Part shown: positions 1-12,270 of the stretch, in pieces
How the letters are laid out: every line of letters starts with the position of its first letter
Numbering within the stretch: position 1 is the stretch's first letter
NCBI GenBank assembly: GCA_015183035.1
Contig: JACZZP010000004.1
Location: 124,001 to 188,000 of the forward strand
DNA length: 64,000 nucleotides
From: Meloidogyne chitwoodi
Lineage: Eukaryota; Nematoda; Chromadorea; Rhabditida; Meloidogynidae
Direction: 5' to 3'
The notes under the pieces: generated by a model
The model's database searches: none
The model's input: the letters and a program-made list of their open reading frames with translations, nothing else
What the model was told of the DNA's origin: nothing
Made by a program: the position numbers and the translations under genes

Positions 1-547
1 AAGGAATTCTTTCTATTCAATTAAAAAAATAATTTTATTAAATATTTAATGGCCATATTAAAAAATTAAGTTTATAATTTTAGATAAATTAAAAAAAAAT
101 ATTACAAATATTAATCTAAGCAATCTAAAAATATTAAAAAATTAATGTATGCATCATAATTCAAAAAAAATATTTTTACCCATTTTAGGGCAACAATTTA
201 ACACACTTTTTTTGATATTATGACACATTATATGTGTTAAAAAAAAAAAATACAAATTAAATAATTTTAGTGAGATATTTATGTATAAATTTTTTTTAAA
301 AATAATGTTAATAAACTAAATAATATTAATTTTTATTGTGGGGAAAAAGAGGGGCATAAAATAAAATATTAAATAATAAATTTAAATAATTTTTTTTCTT
401 AAATTTTAAAATAATTAAAAAAATAATTAATTTAGAGGCGAGTATTAAAATGCTTAAATAATTTAGATAAATTAAGCATAAATAAAATTAAAAAAATTGA
501 AAATAAACTAATAGAGAGACTAATTTTGATGTTAGAAAAATTGTTAA

Positions 548-733
548 TTTGAGTAATTTACTCCCTCAGCCTTCTGATGCGACTGCTTTAGAATTGACTT
601 TGATTTTGCTTCTGAATTAATTGAGTAAAGGAAAAATGAGATATAAATATAATTAACATAATTAGATTGAAGCAATATCAACCTACTAAAGTTTATAAAT
701 TAAAATGGTGTGTATGGGAGTAAATTACTCAAA
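548..733. mobile_element. Short MITE-like element with 18-bp terminal inverted repeats
   Basis: The ends TTTGAGTAATTTACTCCC and its exact reverse complement bound about 186 bp with no coding capacity. No convincing target-site duplication is visible, so the exact ends are uncertain. Confidence 0.6.
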
Positions 734-1084
734 AGTACCAAAAAAATGTGTCAATGAACAAACAAAAATTTATTTTAAAATTTTAGACGTAGCAAATATC
801 TAATAAATTTTAAAAATGGAAAAGCTTCAGTTTTTGAACACTTTTTGTATGACAAAAACGAATCACAAAGGTTCAGTTGAACTCATGAAAATTAAGTATT
901 GAACATACAAAAATATTGATAAAAAAATTATTTCTTAATGAGTAAGTCAAAATTGAAATTTTTGAAAATTTTAACCCTTTTGCATAAAAATTGATAGAAT
1001 ATTTAGTATTAACTTTATCAAAAAATCTCTCAATTAAAATATTTTAATTTTGTGAGACTATGGTAGATTAGTGGAGTATTGTCG

Positions 1085-1122
1085 TTATTTTTGTAAGAAT
1101 GAATTTTCATCATTCTAATAAG
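1085..1122 (+). repeat. Hairpin element copy
   Basis: TATTTTTGTA lead; stem AGAATGA / TCATTCT; followed by AATAA. Confidence 0.65.
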
Positions 1123-1556
1123 CTTTTCCATTTTTAAAAATATTAGAAAAAAGAAATATCAAAAATTCTCAATTATTTTTGCGTACGCATTAATTTAAAT
1201 AAATTGGGAGAGGAAAAGGCACAGAAAATAAGTTACACAATTATTGTAATTTATTTTAGGGATTTTATTTAGAATAATTATTAAATTAATTTTTTAAATA
1301 AAAAGTTGAAGAAAGCATTGTTTCAGTTAAATAAAATAGAGATAATTTTGTGTTTTTTATAATGGGAGATGAGGCGATTAAATAAAAAAATTTTTTAATA
1401 AAATTAGTATTTAAAATATGTCCAAATTGATTTTAGTGATTTTTAATACTTTTAAATTAAAAAAAATACAACATATAAAATATATAAATTAACAAGCAGT
1501 GTAAATGATAATTTATTTATTGTATCGTTAAGATTAAGCATGTTTTTTTCTATTAT

Positions 1557-1597
1557 ATATTTTTGGAAGCCTGACTTTGTCAGGCTAATAATTTTGC
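1557..1597 (+). repeat. Hairpin element copy
   Basis: ATTTTTGGAA lead; stem GCCTGAC / TCAGGC; followed by TAATA. Confidence 0.8.
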
Positions 1598-1862
1598 AAA
1601 ATTTAAATTGAAAAATAAGAATTTGCCAACCATTGTTTTAATAAATGTTTTAAATGAATCCCTCAGTCTTAAGTCTGGCTAATAAATTAAACAACCTCAA
1701 AAATAATTTGAAAACTTATGCTCAAAATTTTCAAAATGACCTTGTATAAAACTGATTATGGGTGCAATTTTACAACGTATACTATATTTTAATTATTAAT
1801 ACTTAAGTAATATGTGTTTAAAAATATTTTGTCTCGTAAATTGTCCCGAAGGAATCAATGAG

Positions 1863-1898
1863 TATTTTTGGAAGCAGATGAGGCTCATCTGGCTAAAA
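1863..1898 (+). repeat. Hairpin element copy
   Basis: TATTTTTGGAA lead; stem GCAGATGAG / CTCATCTGGC with one bulge; then TAAAA. Confidence 0.75.
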
Positions 1899-2518
1899 TT
1901 GATTTAAAGCGAACTTATAAAATTCAGACCAATTTCCGAACCATTCCAAAATATCTATAAAATCACTAAAATCAATTAAGACATCTCAAATTTACATAAA
2001 AATTAAAAAAATTAAATTAAAAATAATTTATAAAATATATATATATGTTTATATTTAAACACCGGATACAAATAAAATTAAGTAGGGAAAATAGTTTCAG
2101 TAATATACTAGCTTTTAAATATGAGAGACTACAATACACGTTACTAGTAAATTTTCTTAAAAAGCATTAAAATAAATTAAAAGGAAATAAATAATTAATT
2201 AAATTGGTTAAAAATGAATGCAAAAATTGCAAAAATTTAAATAAATAAAATATATAAATATGTAATATTAAATTAAATTAAATTAACTAGCAAATAACTA
2301 TTAAATTAAGGGGTCTAATAAACTTATTTAATTTTACGGGGAATAAATATCAATGTGGGAGGAACAAAAAAATTTAAAAAAAAAAAGTAAAATTGAGGAT
2401 ACACAGAAAATTAATTGACTATGTCCAAAATAAAAGAAAATAAAACTTTTACTTCATATAGGGGAAATAAAGGTTCATCCAGTTTTCTTCTTACCTTTCT
2501 TTCATAGAAAGAGAGTTT

Positions 2519-5500
2519 TCATTGATTTAGAGAGAGACGTTCAAACACTGGAAGACGAATAGAAGTTTGCGTTGTTTCCTTCTTTTCGATCATTACTCCT
2601 GATCCACTTGTATTATTAGAAAATGAATAGGGAGTAGTAGAAGGAGGAAGGGGAGGCATTTGAGAATTAAAAGGTGAGGTATTATTATTATTTGGATTTG
2701 TCAAAAATTCTGATTTTTGAACATTAGATTGTGGATATAATGCCATAGTTGCTGAATTTGAGGAAGACGAAGAAAGCAGAGATGCCAGGGAGGAAGAAGC
2801 TGTTGATTTGTTACAGCTCTTTACCTGTGTTGAATTGACACCTTCTACTCCTACTGGTTCTGGCTGTGAAGATGATAGTGTTGATGAAACATCTTAAAAT
2901 TAAAATATTCAAATTTTAGTTAGGTATTTTCTGCTTAATTAATATAATTTAATTATAAAATTTTTATAAGGTTATGAATCTTCATTGTGTAATTTTTTCA
3001 TCTCTTCAGTTACATATTTTTTGGATGCTAATGCTTACGCATTAGCAAAACTTTGATAAAACTTTTGAAGGAACACTCTAAATGTATATCCAAAAATCAT
3101 TTTACCTATAATAGTTGTTTTGTCACTTTCACTACTTCTACGTTGTTGTGTGTCTTCCAAACTGGATAATGCTGAAGTAGCAAGTATTTCTTTTGTTGAC
3201 TAAAATTTAAAAAAAAACTGAGGGATACTTAAAATAAATTAAAAATAAATTTTTACATCTTCAGAAGCAGCTGGTGGTGACTCATTGCCAGAATCTATAT
3301 TTGAAGATAGGATTGAAGAACGCGAATATTCATCTAAAAGTTAACACAAAATTAAATTTTTAAACAAATTTATCAAAAAAATTCTTTTTATTTTTACCAT
3401 CACTAACGCAACACAAATTGCCCAGTAATAATTGTTGAGCATCCAACTCATTATTAACATCAATATCACCATTAAAATCCAAAAAATGTTGTTTTTGTGT
3501 GTTTACAGGAACTGGTAATATTTTTCGTTGGCGTCGATGTTGTTGTTGTTGTGATAATTCTGATGTTGTATTTGCTTCATTAATAAATGGAATAGGATTA
3601 GAAGAAAAATGGAGAGGAGAGATTTGTCTAAAAATTGAAATTTTTCAAATTTGTTTTTTCTAAATTGCTTGTGGAAATTTAAGAGTTCAAAAATATTTTT
3701 AATAAAATATCTGTTTAAGTTATTTTTGTAAGTATATTTAACTTTTTTGGTATAATCCAAAATATAGAGATTAGTTTAAATTTAATTTTTTTAAAGATTA
3801 CTTAATATTAGTTTTTATGTTATTTGTATTTATATAGATATTATAAAATATTCATGTGTTAACTGTGGGGTCTGGAGCAAAGAACTTGTATTTTTGGATG
3901 TCATAAATTGACAAATAAATAATTTTAAATTCTTACTCGCTATGCCATCCTGTAGCAGAATGGGGAGAGAACAGATCCAATGTTTTTGGTCGAAAATTTT
4001 GATTATCCACTCCCATTCCTGATACATTTGAATTTTGTTGAGAAAATTCAAGATCTCTGCTTGTTTCATGCCATAATGACTGAAAATTAAAAATTGATGA
4101 ATAACTATGAAGTTATCTCAGTAAATTTACTAAATTTTGCAACATATATATTTATTGAAATATTAATTTATTATGAAAAAAGTTAAGCAAGTTTTGCGTG
4201 AATCGGTTTTCTTCCTTTTTTATTTTTGGAAGTCGACATTGTCGGCTATTAATGAGATTAAAGAATTATTACCTTCAAATTGTTGTTCGTTTCAGAATAA
4301 TTGTTCATTCCAATGGACGAATTTATAGCTTCGTCAAAATTGGCATATTGATGTTGATGGCAATTTTGTTGATCAAATAATGGAGGTGGTGAATTTTGAC
4401 ATAATTGCATATTATTAGAATTGAAAATGTTGTAATTATCAGGATTGCTTCCAAATCCGTTAGATTTTCCGAGTAAATGCTGTTGACTGTAAATCAAAAT
4501 AATTAAAAAAATTTATTTAAATTTTTCAAAAAAACAAAATTTTAAAAAATTTTCAATTAAGATTGGACAAAATAATGACAACTTTATAGACATTTTGCGA
4601 CTCCAATTACCCCTTTTTCTCCTTTCTCTTTATCGAAAGGACTCAAAGTCACAGTTCTTCTCTACTTTTTCTACTCTCATCTCTTCCACTAGTATAGTTA
4701 GACAAACATTTTATAAGTCAGACACTTAAAATGTAGTGTGTACACTATTTCAACCAATGACACATGTCTGTCAGCATATAGTGACTTTGACATTTGATCG
4801 ATTATTTTTTGTTTCATAAGAGAAGGTAACCATTTCATTTTTTATTTTGTATGCACGAAGCAAAAAATTTTTCGCAAGCAAAAAGAAAATTATTAGGGCT
4901 CGGAATTATATGTTCATATCCATTTTATCGCGAATTTTTAATTTTACGCATATTGTAAAAATATTGATAATATACACAATATAAAATTTTAATAAAAAAA
5001 ATACCATTAAAAGATTGTAATCTTTGGCTATAATATTATTCTTTTGGAGTGTTCGAGCCATTTATTTTTGTAAGCATGATTTTAGTCATGCTAATATGAA
5101 CGTTTTTAATTTTTTACAGAATGCCAAAAATTAAAAAATCCCAATCTTTTTGGTATCAGGATTGGATAAGAAGAATAAATGGCGAACTAATTTACTCAAC
5201 AAATGGGACAATAATTTTCTGTCATGCCTGTGTGCAGAATGTAAAATTTAATAACTCTTAATTTAAAAAGTATAAATTTAAGGTCCCCTCAGCAAAATTT
5301 TTTCTACTAAATCAACACAATCAGACAATGAAACATCGGCTTAATTTGGAAAGGTATACTAAAGAATGTGCTGGCAATAATAAAATTTTTGAGGATAATC
5401 GAAATAGTTTTGGTCATACTGATGAACAAAAGTAAGTTTTATACGAAAAATTTCTGAAATTTTTTTTATTCAAATTTGTAACATTTACTCAATATTGGCG

Positions 5501-8500
5501 TAGTTTATTCTTAATGTTTTACATATAGGTATACGTATTTGTGAATAATTCCGGGCTCATAATTAAGCTTAATTGAACATAAGCGCGACGCAGTAATTAA
5601 TAATGAGTTTATCTCTATTTGTCCGCAAATTTTATCCGCAAAAATTAATGATAAAATTTGCGGAATTTTGCCCTCAAATGTAAATTACCGTTTAATCTTA
5701 AATTCACACATATTTCAAAGTTAAATTTATTCTTCTATTTTAAGGAACTAATTCTTTTTTCTTTATTCTCTAGCAACGTTATGGACGAGTTCAGTAAAAT
5801 AATCTTTTTACAATTAGTTTTTCAACGAAAAGAACTACTTTTTGACAATTTTTATGGAAGACAATCATGGGAAGTTAAAGACAAAATGTGGAAACAAATA
5901 TTTGATGAATGTGTTGAGGCTGGTTGCAGAGGTTTGGTAGATGCTGAACATTTACGTAAAGTTACTTGGCAAAATCTGCAACGAAGAAGTAAAGAAAAAT
6001 ATGATAAAAGTAAAAAAGCTGGTGATGGAGCTGTGAAATTTAACAAGGTGGACAAATTAAAATATTTCTAAAATATTCGATAAATTTAATCCGTTAAAAA
6101 TAAACTATTTTACCAAAAAAATAAATAAATTTATTTTTTATTTTAACGAAAATTCACTTTAAGATCGATGAACTTGTTCTCAGTATAATTAGTCAAGAAT
6201 CTGATAAACTCAACGACACTGACATTAATGACACAAATCAACAACAAATGTTTGATGACGAATTTGGGGAAGATGTTAATGTTGTTACTAAGGTAAAATT
6301 TTTTGGATTTTTTTAGAGGACTAAAATTAGACTTGACCATCATATAGCCATTTCCTTGGCTTTTTTTCTTGTTCATAGACCGTCAAAAAAAAAGACTAGA
6401 AAAAAATTTCTTTTATGTGCAAAGAAAAATATATTTTAAAAAAATGATTAGCTGACAAAGTCAACTCCCAAAAAATAACCAACATCTACATAAAAGCCAA
6501 AGATTTTAATTTATAAATACATATAACTATTTTTATTTTGGAAAATTCATAAGTTACATTTTACAAAAGTAAAAGGGTTTTTTCGGTTCGCAGGCAGTGC
6601 CATTCTTGTATTTATTTTCAATAAAAATGATTTTAACCTTAAATTTCAAAATTTAGGAAGAAACAATTTCAAATCCTCCATCTCCAATTAATCCGTCAAC
6701 TTCACTTTCATCAGTGGAAAAAAGTAAACGAAAAAATCAAAAAAGTAATGAATTATCAGATGAACTAGAAGATTTAAAAAAGAGAAAAATTTATGCAGAA
6801 ATTGTGAAACTTGAAGCTGAAACTAGATTAATCAACGCACAGGCAGAATTAAAAGAATTGGAACTAGAAGAAAAAAAATTGCAGTTTTTTAATCGACAAT
6901 AATTATTTTTTTAATGGAATTTTTGATAAAATTATTGTTTAATGCAGAGATAAGTAAAACGAAAATTGTAATTCTCTACCTGAGGTTTTTCCTCAAAATA
7001 TGTCCTACAAAGTTTATTTAATATAAATTATTTATTATTTGAGTTATTATTAAGGTGAATTAAATGATTTTGTATTAATGGTGTTTATTAAATTTTCTTA
7101 TTTTTGGGTGCCATGCAAAACTGCATTAGGCAAAAATATGATACATATATTACAAAAAATATGCATGTGTGCCCAATTAATAAATATACAAAAATTTTAA
7201 AAAATAGAATTTTTCGCAATTTAAAAAAAGTCAAAATAATAATAAAAAACAAACCCATTCAAATATGCAACAATGGCAGAATTGCTTCTCTGTGTCGGAA
7301 AAAGATCACAACCTGCTGTTGTCATTTTACCTACTTCATATATTGGAGGAGTGCCGGTAGAATTATTATTGGATTGCATTGAAGCATATGCCCCTAAGGA
7401 AGCGGCACTGCATGAACTTGTTAATATTGTGCGTTGTTTTGAATCTGTGATTGTAAAAATTAAATTATAAAATTAATTAACCTGTGAATTCCTGAACAAT
7501 TCCCAATGCCTGTTCATTTGCGTTGATTAGATCCTTCAATTGAGTAGGGTTTTCATTGTGAACCTTAAGGAAAATTAAATTAATTAAAATTTTTACAATT
7601 TTTATGTTTTGGTGAAGTCATTTATTGTTTTAAAATTTAATTTTGACAAAAAACAATTAAATCATTACTCGAGATTTCAAATACAAAATTTTAAAATATT
7701 TACGTTCAAAAATGTAAATGAATAATATCAGTTATTTCAAATTTAAGTAGATTTATAAATTTACACGAGGATAAGTTTTTTGTGTGTTATCGTCGATGAG
7801 CAATTATATTTTTGGAAGCCAACATTGTTGGCTAATTTTAAGTTTAGAATTACGGATCTGTGTGCTTATTATTAAATTAACCAAATCTAGGACAGTCAAA
7901 CTAAAATGGTTGGAATTGAAACGAATCCTTAAATTTCTAATTTGCTATCGTACATAAATCCAAAATAAAATTTAAAAAAAACTAACAAAATGGCAGCGCG
8001 GTCCATATGGACAATAACCTAAAATAATAAATTTAAAAAAAATATTTAGTGTTTACAATTAAAAGTCAATCATAAAATTATTTTTAAATTCAAAATGGTC
8101 AAATAAATTATCTTTTTTTACCCGTTTTATGATAAGACTGGCATGGCTCTGTTTTGTATTTTGGATGTCTTGGCACTGCTCGCTTTTCTCTGTCACCATG
8201 AGCATATTGACACCTTAAATAATTTAATTAATAATTTTATGGACATTTTTTGAAAAGATTTAAGGCACAACAAGAAAATTAATTGTCAGCACTAAGGCTA
8301 ACGTCCAAAAATAAATAATTTTACCAAAATTTCCTAAAGTTAGCTTTCTTTTTTCGTCATAAATAGTACAAACAAAATTAAAATTAACATTAAATAAATT
8401 TTTAATTAAAAAAAAGGACTAATTAACCAAACAACATTTGTTAGAATTAATTTTAATTTAAACCTTTCTCCATAATTGCATCTGCCAGTTTCCATCCAAC

Positions 8501-8833
8501 TTCGACAAAGTTCTGTCTTGTAAAGTTTTGGGTTTTTTTGCTGTACCTAAAGCGTTTGAAAAATTTTAATTTCTTCTAAAAAGTATCAAAATTTACTTTT
8601 GAATTTGCATTTGGAGTTGAAGAATTACTATCATTTGCCACCGGAGTTGTGGGTGTCTCACCTCCATTATTATCCAATGTTGAGGATATTATGGCTGATG
8701 GACTTGTTGATGTTTTTATACTACTAATTGGTGTATTTCTATTTAAAAAATCTGAAGATAAATTATTATTAATGTTGCTAATATTAATTGCTGTATTTGT
8801 TGTCAAAACTTGTACTTCGTTGAAAACAGACAT
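2519..8833 (-). CDS. Tristetraprolin/TIS11-type CCCH zinc-finger mRNA-decay factor
   Basis: Thirteen exons: 8597-8833, 8464-8546, 8122-8213, 7987-8018, 7482-7563, 7331-7444, 6980-7004, 4273-4486, 3937-4079, 3398-3627, 3257-3333, 3106-3199, 2519-2892. The chain is phase-consistent and gives about 598 residues. Two CCCH fingers lie near residues 85-150: YKTELCRSWMETGRCNYGERC followed by QYAHG, and YKTEPCQSYHKTGYCPYG followed by a C-x3-H end. Both have the C-x8-C-x5-C-x3-H spacing and YKTE lead-in of the TTP/ZFP36 family, which binds AU-rich elements in mRNA 3' ends. The rest is rich in Ser, Asn and Gln. The C-terminus, SIRLPVFERLSLNQ, matches the TTP-family tail that recruits CNOT1 of the CCR4-NOT deadenylase. 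The 25-nt exon at 6980-7004 is the least certain link. Without it, exon six could read on to a stop at 7221, giving a truncated form. Long introns carry hairpin elements. Confidence 0.85.
3017..3050 (+). repeat. Hairpin element copy, CCCH-gene intron 2893-3105
   Basis: TTTTTTGGA lead; stem TGCTAATGC / GCATTAGCA. Confidence 0.8.
3889..3920 (+). repeat. Hairpin element copy, CCCH-gene intron 3628-3936
   Basis: TATTTTTGGA lead; stem TGTCA / TGACA; ends 17 bases from the 3937 exon edge. Confidence 0.65.
4221..4252 (+). repeat. Hairpin element copy, CCCH-gene intron 4080-4272
   Basis: TATTTTTGGAA lead; GTCGACATTGTCGGC with weak stem GCCGAC-like pairing; then TATTAA. Confidence 0.6.
5063..5096 (+). 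repeat. Hairpin element copy, CCCH-gene intron 4487-6979
   Basis: TATTTTTGTAA lead; stem GCATGA / TCATGC; ends 25 bases before the nested gene's ATG. Confidence 0.8.
5121..6902 (+). CDS. Myb/SANT-like (zeste-type) DNA-binding protein, nested gene
   Basis: Five exons: 5121-5240, 5283-5431, 5774-6047, 6164-6292, 6657-6902, phase-consistent, about 238 residues. The N-terminus carries an FCHAC...H...H arrangement resembling a BED or CGGBP-like zinc finger (residues about 30-65). Exon three encodes a helical domain with spaced tryptophans (LLFDNFYGRQSWEVKDKMW, VTWQNLQRRSKEKYDK), typical of Myb/SANT-like DNA-binding domains related to the regulatory protein zeste and to MADF. The C-terminal 80 residues form a charged coiled coil with KLEAETRLINAQAELKELEL. 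Likely a nuclear transcription regulator, possibly derived from a domesticated transposase partner (inference). The whole gene lies on the opposite strand inside the 4487-6979 intron of the CCCH gene, ending 78 bp from that intron's donor. Start chosen as the first ATG after an in-frame TTTTTACAG. Confidence 0.75.
6446..6477 (-). repeat. Hairpin element copy, nested-gene intron 6293-6656
   Basis: On the minus strand TATTTTTTGGGAG lead; stem TTGAC / GTCAG-type; then CTAATC. Confidence 0.6.
7099..7138 (+). repeat. Hairpin element copy, CCCH-gene intron 7005-7330
   Basis: TATTTTTGGG lead; stem TGCCATGCA / TGCATTAGGCA with a 2-base bulge; then AAAATA. Confidence 0.75.
7807..7838 (+). repeat. Hairpin element copy, CCCH-gene intron 7564-7986
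   Basis: TATTTTTGGAA lead; stem GCCAAC / GTTGGC; then TAATTT. Closest to the consensus. Confidence 0.85.
8284..8314 (-). repeat. Hairpin element copy, CCCH-gene intron 8214-8463
   Basis: Minus-strand TATTTTTGGAC lead; stem GTTAGC / GCTGAC with one G-T pair. Confidence 0.65.
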
Positions 8834-9855
8834 ATTTTTTGATCAATTTTCAATTAAATAATTTTTTGAAGTATTTTTGAAAGTGAAAGAGATTCTGTTG
8901 TCAAATAATGATTATTTTTGTTGTTAGAAAAATGCATTTAATTAATTTATTAATTTATAGTACATATCTACTAGTAATTAAATAATTAAAAAAAATTTTT
9001 TTAATCTTAAAATTGCTTTACAAGGAAAACAAAATAAACCGAGAAAAAACAAAAAATTTAAGTTGTGCAGAAAGTGAATTTTTCCGAAACATTATGTTAA
9101 CTCCGTATATATTATATTGTTTGTATTTTAAAAAATGAAATGATAATGGCAAAATTGTGTTTCAAAGCATGTGGGATTAAAGTTATTTTTTGGATTGATG
9201 TTAGCTTCTAAGCTGGAAAATAAAAAATTGTACCTATATATTCCAGTATTAGGTACTAGTTGCATGCACCAAATAAAAAACAAAAATAATCTTCTTAATA
9301 AAAGAAGCATAATTAAAAACTATAACAGGTAAAAATTGAACAATTTCTAAAAAATTAAACCAATTGGTAAAAAAAGTGAAGAATAAGGTTTAAAATACAT
9401 AAATAAATTTAAAAAATTTTAAAATTAACAATTAATATTTTAGGCAAATAAAATAAAAATCCTCAAAAAATAAAAGTGCACACATTCAATTTTAAATTGA
9501 CGAAGTAAAAAAAAATAAAATTAGAAAGACAAAAATGAAAAAATAAAAGAAACAAAAATCACCTCCTTACATTTGTACTTTTATAAAATACGGAAAGAAA
9601 TATGAGAAGAAGACAAAGTAGTTACTATGCAAAAGTTGTTTTATAATATTTGTCTGGCAGTCAGACAAACAATAAAGTGGTGAAAAATTGAAATGGAGGG
9701 GAAAGAAAGTAAAAAAAGAAAAAGTAGTGAGGAAGCAGAAGACGGAATGTAATCTGAAAGAATAATGTCTAGAAGGTCTTTTGAGTATTGGGACAAACAA
9801 AGTAAAGAAATTTTTTAGGTGGATTTGATAAAAATAATTTATTAAATTGTTACTA

Positions 9856-9890
9856 TTTTGCCAGTAAATTCAACTGACATCCAAAAATAA
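9856..9890 (-). repeat. Hairpin element copy
   Basis: Minus-strand TATTTTTGGA lead; stem TGTCAGT / ACTGGCA with one G-T pair. Confidence 0.75.
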
Positions 9891-10109
9891 ACAGCACAAC
9901 ATTTGTCCGATCTACTAACTCTAAATTTTTTGATTTGTTAATTACATAATTAAATGAAATAAATAATACTAAGCATTTTATCGTTCAATTATTTTTTCTT
10001 CACATAAGGAAAATTACAAAATTCTAAAAAAATAGATTTATAAGTATCTATTTAATTATTGTTTAACTCAGGATTGTTTGAGGTATCATAGTAACCCCTA
10101 TCACGACTA

Positions 10110-10146
10110 TCTTTTGTCAGTAACTTATACTAACATCCAAAAATAA
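10110..10146 (-). repeat. Hairpin element copy
   Basis: Minus-strand TATTTTTGGA lead; stem TGTTAGTA / TACTGACA with one G-T pair. Confidence 0.75.
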
Positions 10147-11842
10147 CTATAATCACAAATAAAATTGGCACGGAGTATGCTATTAGTTGTTTTATTTAAA
10201 TGATTAAACAAAATAAATGATATTAAACAAATTTTTATCTTTAATTTTTTACTTTTGCGAAATAAAATTTTCGAAAGTTAACAATTTTTTAAATTTAAGA
10301 TTATTGGTATGGTAATAAGAGCATTCGATAATTTTATTTAAGGATTTTTAAAATTTTTGTTGTCTTAAAATTTCGTTTTTAAAAATAAATTTTTACATAG
10401 AATTTATTAATATACTCGAATGTCCATTAAAACGGCCAATTTATGTGCATGTATTCTTAGGGGCAGTCGGCCACATGATGAAAAAAAAACGATGATAAAA
10501 TAAGAAAAAATATATACAAATGAAAATGAGGGGAGCAAAAAATGGGGGCATTTTCCCAGGAATAGAATCTCTGGCTGTAAGGAAAAAATATAAAAAAGAA
10601 AATTATATTTTTGTTTGGCCCATTTGAAAGAAAAGAGTCTGTAAAAATAGAAAAAAATTTGCGGACGAGGAATGTTGAGTTAAAAATAATTGGCAGCAGA
10701 AGGGAAATATTGATTTTATAAATTATCAAATTTTTTTTGATAAAGTTCAGGAAAAATATAAAATTAGGTATACGGGTCTCTAAAAATCCTGTAAATCATT
10801 AACCGTGGAAAAATAGATTTGAGTAAGAATAAAAGTTGTTAAATTAAAATTTGGAACGTACTTTTATTCGGGAATTTTGTACCTCATGTATTTTAAATAA
10901 ATTTTTTTAACTTTTAATTTTAGTTGATGGGAACCCTGTCATAAACAAATATCACTTGCAAATTTTGCTAAACACTTAAAACAGAATTTTAATGTCATTT
11001 AACAAAAATTACTTAGATGCCTATTTAATATTATAATTTTTGCCAATCGAAAATTCCAATCAATGTTACAATTAATTGTTTTTAAAAAATTTTCAAGGCA
11101 TATTCTGATGAATTTAATAATACAACTTAAGGAAAATTGACCAAAAATTCCCAAAATTTATTTTTGTTTCAATTATAGTATCAAGGAGAAATGGCACTTT
11201 AATGAAATAATTATTACTTTTTTTAATAATTACTTTTTTTCATGTCCCTAACCCTTAGAAATGATAAAAAACCAATATAGGATATATAGACAATAAATAA
11301 AAATGTGATATAATATTTTCTAACTCAATACTTAACAAAATATTTCCTAGTATTTGTCTTCTCTTTTTCTCTCTTTCTCTCTCTTTTATATACTTTAGAA
11401 AATGGCTGACTTATATACACAAGTGTCTCAGTCGTCTGGGACAAAGTCTAAAACATTGTGAATGTTTGTGTGTGGGTTGGTAGTAAAATTGAAAAAGAAG
11501 AGTATAGAGAAGATTGTAATATATTTCTCTCTCTTATCTTACAAGTCAGAAGGAGGGTTAGTGTGTGTGTGTTTAGCGCATTCAAGCAATGAAAAGGAAG
11601 CATTTTTCCCTCAAATTCCTCGTTTGAAGGAGAAAATGAAAGTAAAACTAGAAAAAAATTCCTGGTATTAGTTAAAGTAAATAGTGAAGGGGAGTTGAAA
11701 AATGAATTAAATATTAAATGAAAAAAAGGGAACAGTTGAGTATTTGAATTGTAATAAAAATGAATCGAAATATAATAAATTTTTAAATATTTTTAGAAAA
11801 TTTAATATATCCTTGAATAAACTAAAAGGTAAAAAGTAAAGT

Positions 11843-11875
11843 TTGTTGGGGCACTAAGGCCGACATCCAAAAATA
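11843..11875 (-). repeat. Hairpin element copy
   Basis: Minus-strand TATTTTTGGATGTC lead; short stem GGC / GTGCC. Confidence 0.55.
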
Positions 11876-11992
11876 TCTAACGAATCAACCGGCTACCCAT
11901 ACTAATATATTAATGTATTGTTTTTGATTAAATTTAAATAAAATAAAATATATGAAGTAGATTTTAATTTCATGTGAGGAGTTAAAAATTAA

Positions 11993-12270
11993 GGTACTTT
12001 TCCGTTATGCTACACCCCCCATTTCAGTGCCAAAAAAAGTGAGTGCCTATTAATACTTAATGCATTAATATTTAAATTTTAATCTGTATTTTTTGATTGT
12101 CATACAATCTTTGGTCGTTAAACGAGTATATAAAGAATTAATAAAAGTAAAAAATATTAATTCAATTAAAAATAATTAAATAAAAATGCCTTATAATTAC
12201 GACACACTTATTAATAGGCACTCAAATTTTTGGCACTGAAATGGGGGGTGCAGCATAACGGAAAAGTACC
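11993..12270. mobile_element. 278-bp MITE with long terminal inverted repeats and 8-bp TSD
   Basis: Ends GGTACTTTTCCGTTATGC and its complement, continuing as imperfect inverted repeats for about 60 bp (CACCCCCCATTTCAGTGCC, then GAGTGCCTATTAATA). Flanked by AAAATTAA at 11985-11992 and 12271-12278, an exact 8-bp target-site duplication. Start sequence and TSD length match the Merlin-like elements at 21500 and 36630, so a Merlin-type origin is inferred. A solo arm of the same family lies at about 26180-26247. Confidence 0.85.

Larger units (their letters stand above)
1..2518. other. AT-rich intergenic stretch, no gene seen
   Basis: No coding exon with credible composition or splice context was found on either strand. 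It holds a short inverted-repeat element (548-733) and three copies of the dispersed hairpin element (1085-1122, 1557-1597, 1863-1898). Its right edge is the 3' flank of the CCCH zinc-finger gene, so a minus-strand 3' UTR and polyadenylation site should lie just below 2519. Confidence 0.6.

Noticed and set aside
7221..7330. Stop at 7221 as the end of the CCCH gene
   Set aside because: Gives a low-complexity tail (GFVFYYYFDFF). A strong donor at 7330 and phase-perfect downstream exons ending in the family's CNOT1-binding motif are preferred. Retained-intron forms remain possible.
7273..7470. 65-codon plus-strand frame (MAELLLCVGKRSQPAVV)
   Set aside because: Antisense shadow of a CCCH-gene exon.
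9567..10729. Minus-strand frames of 77-90 codons
   Set aside because: Phe/Ser-rich translations of A/T-rich DNA with no splice context or conserved motifs.
11462..11671. 69-codon plus-strand frame
   Set aside because: No signal peptide, domain or splice partner; follows a CT-rich tract and may be promoter or UTR.
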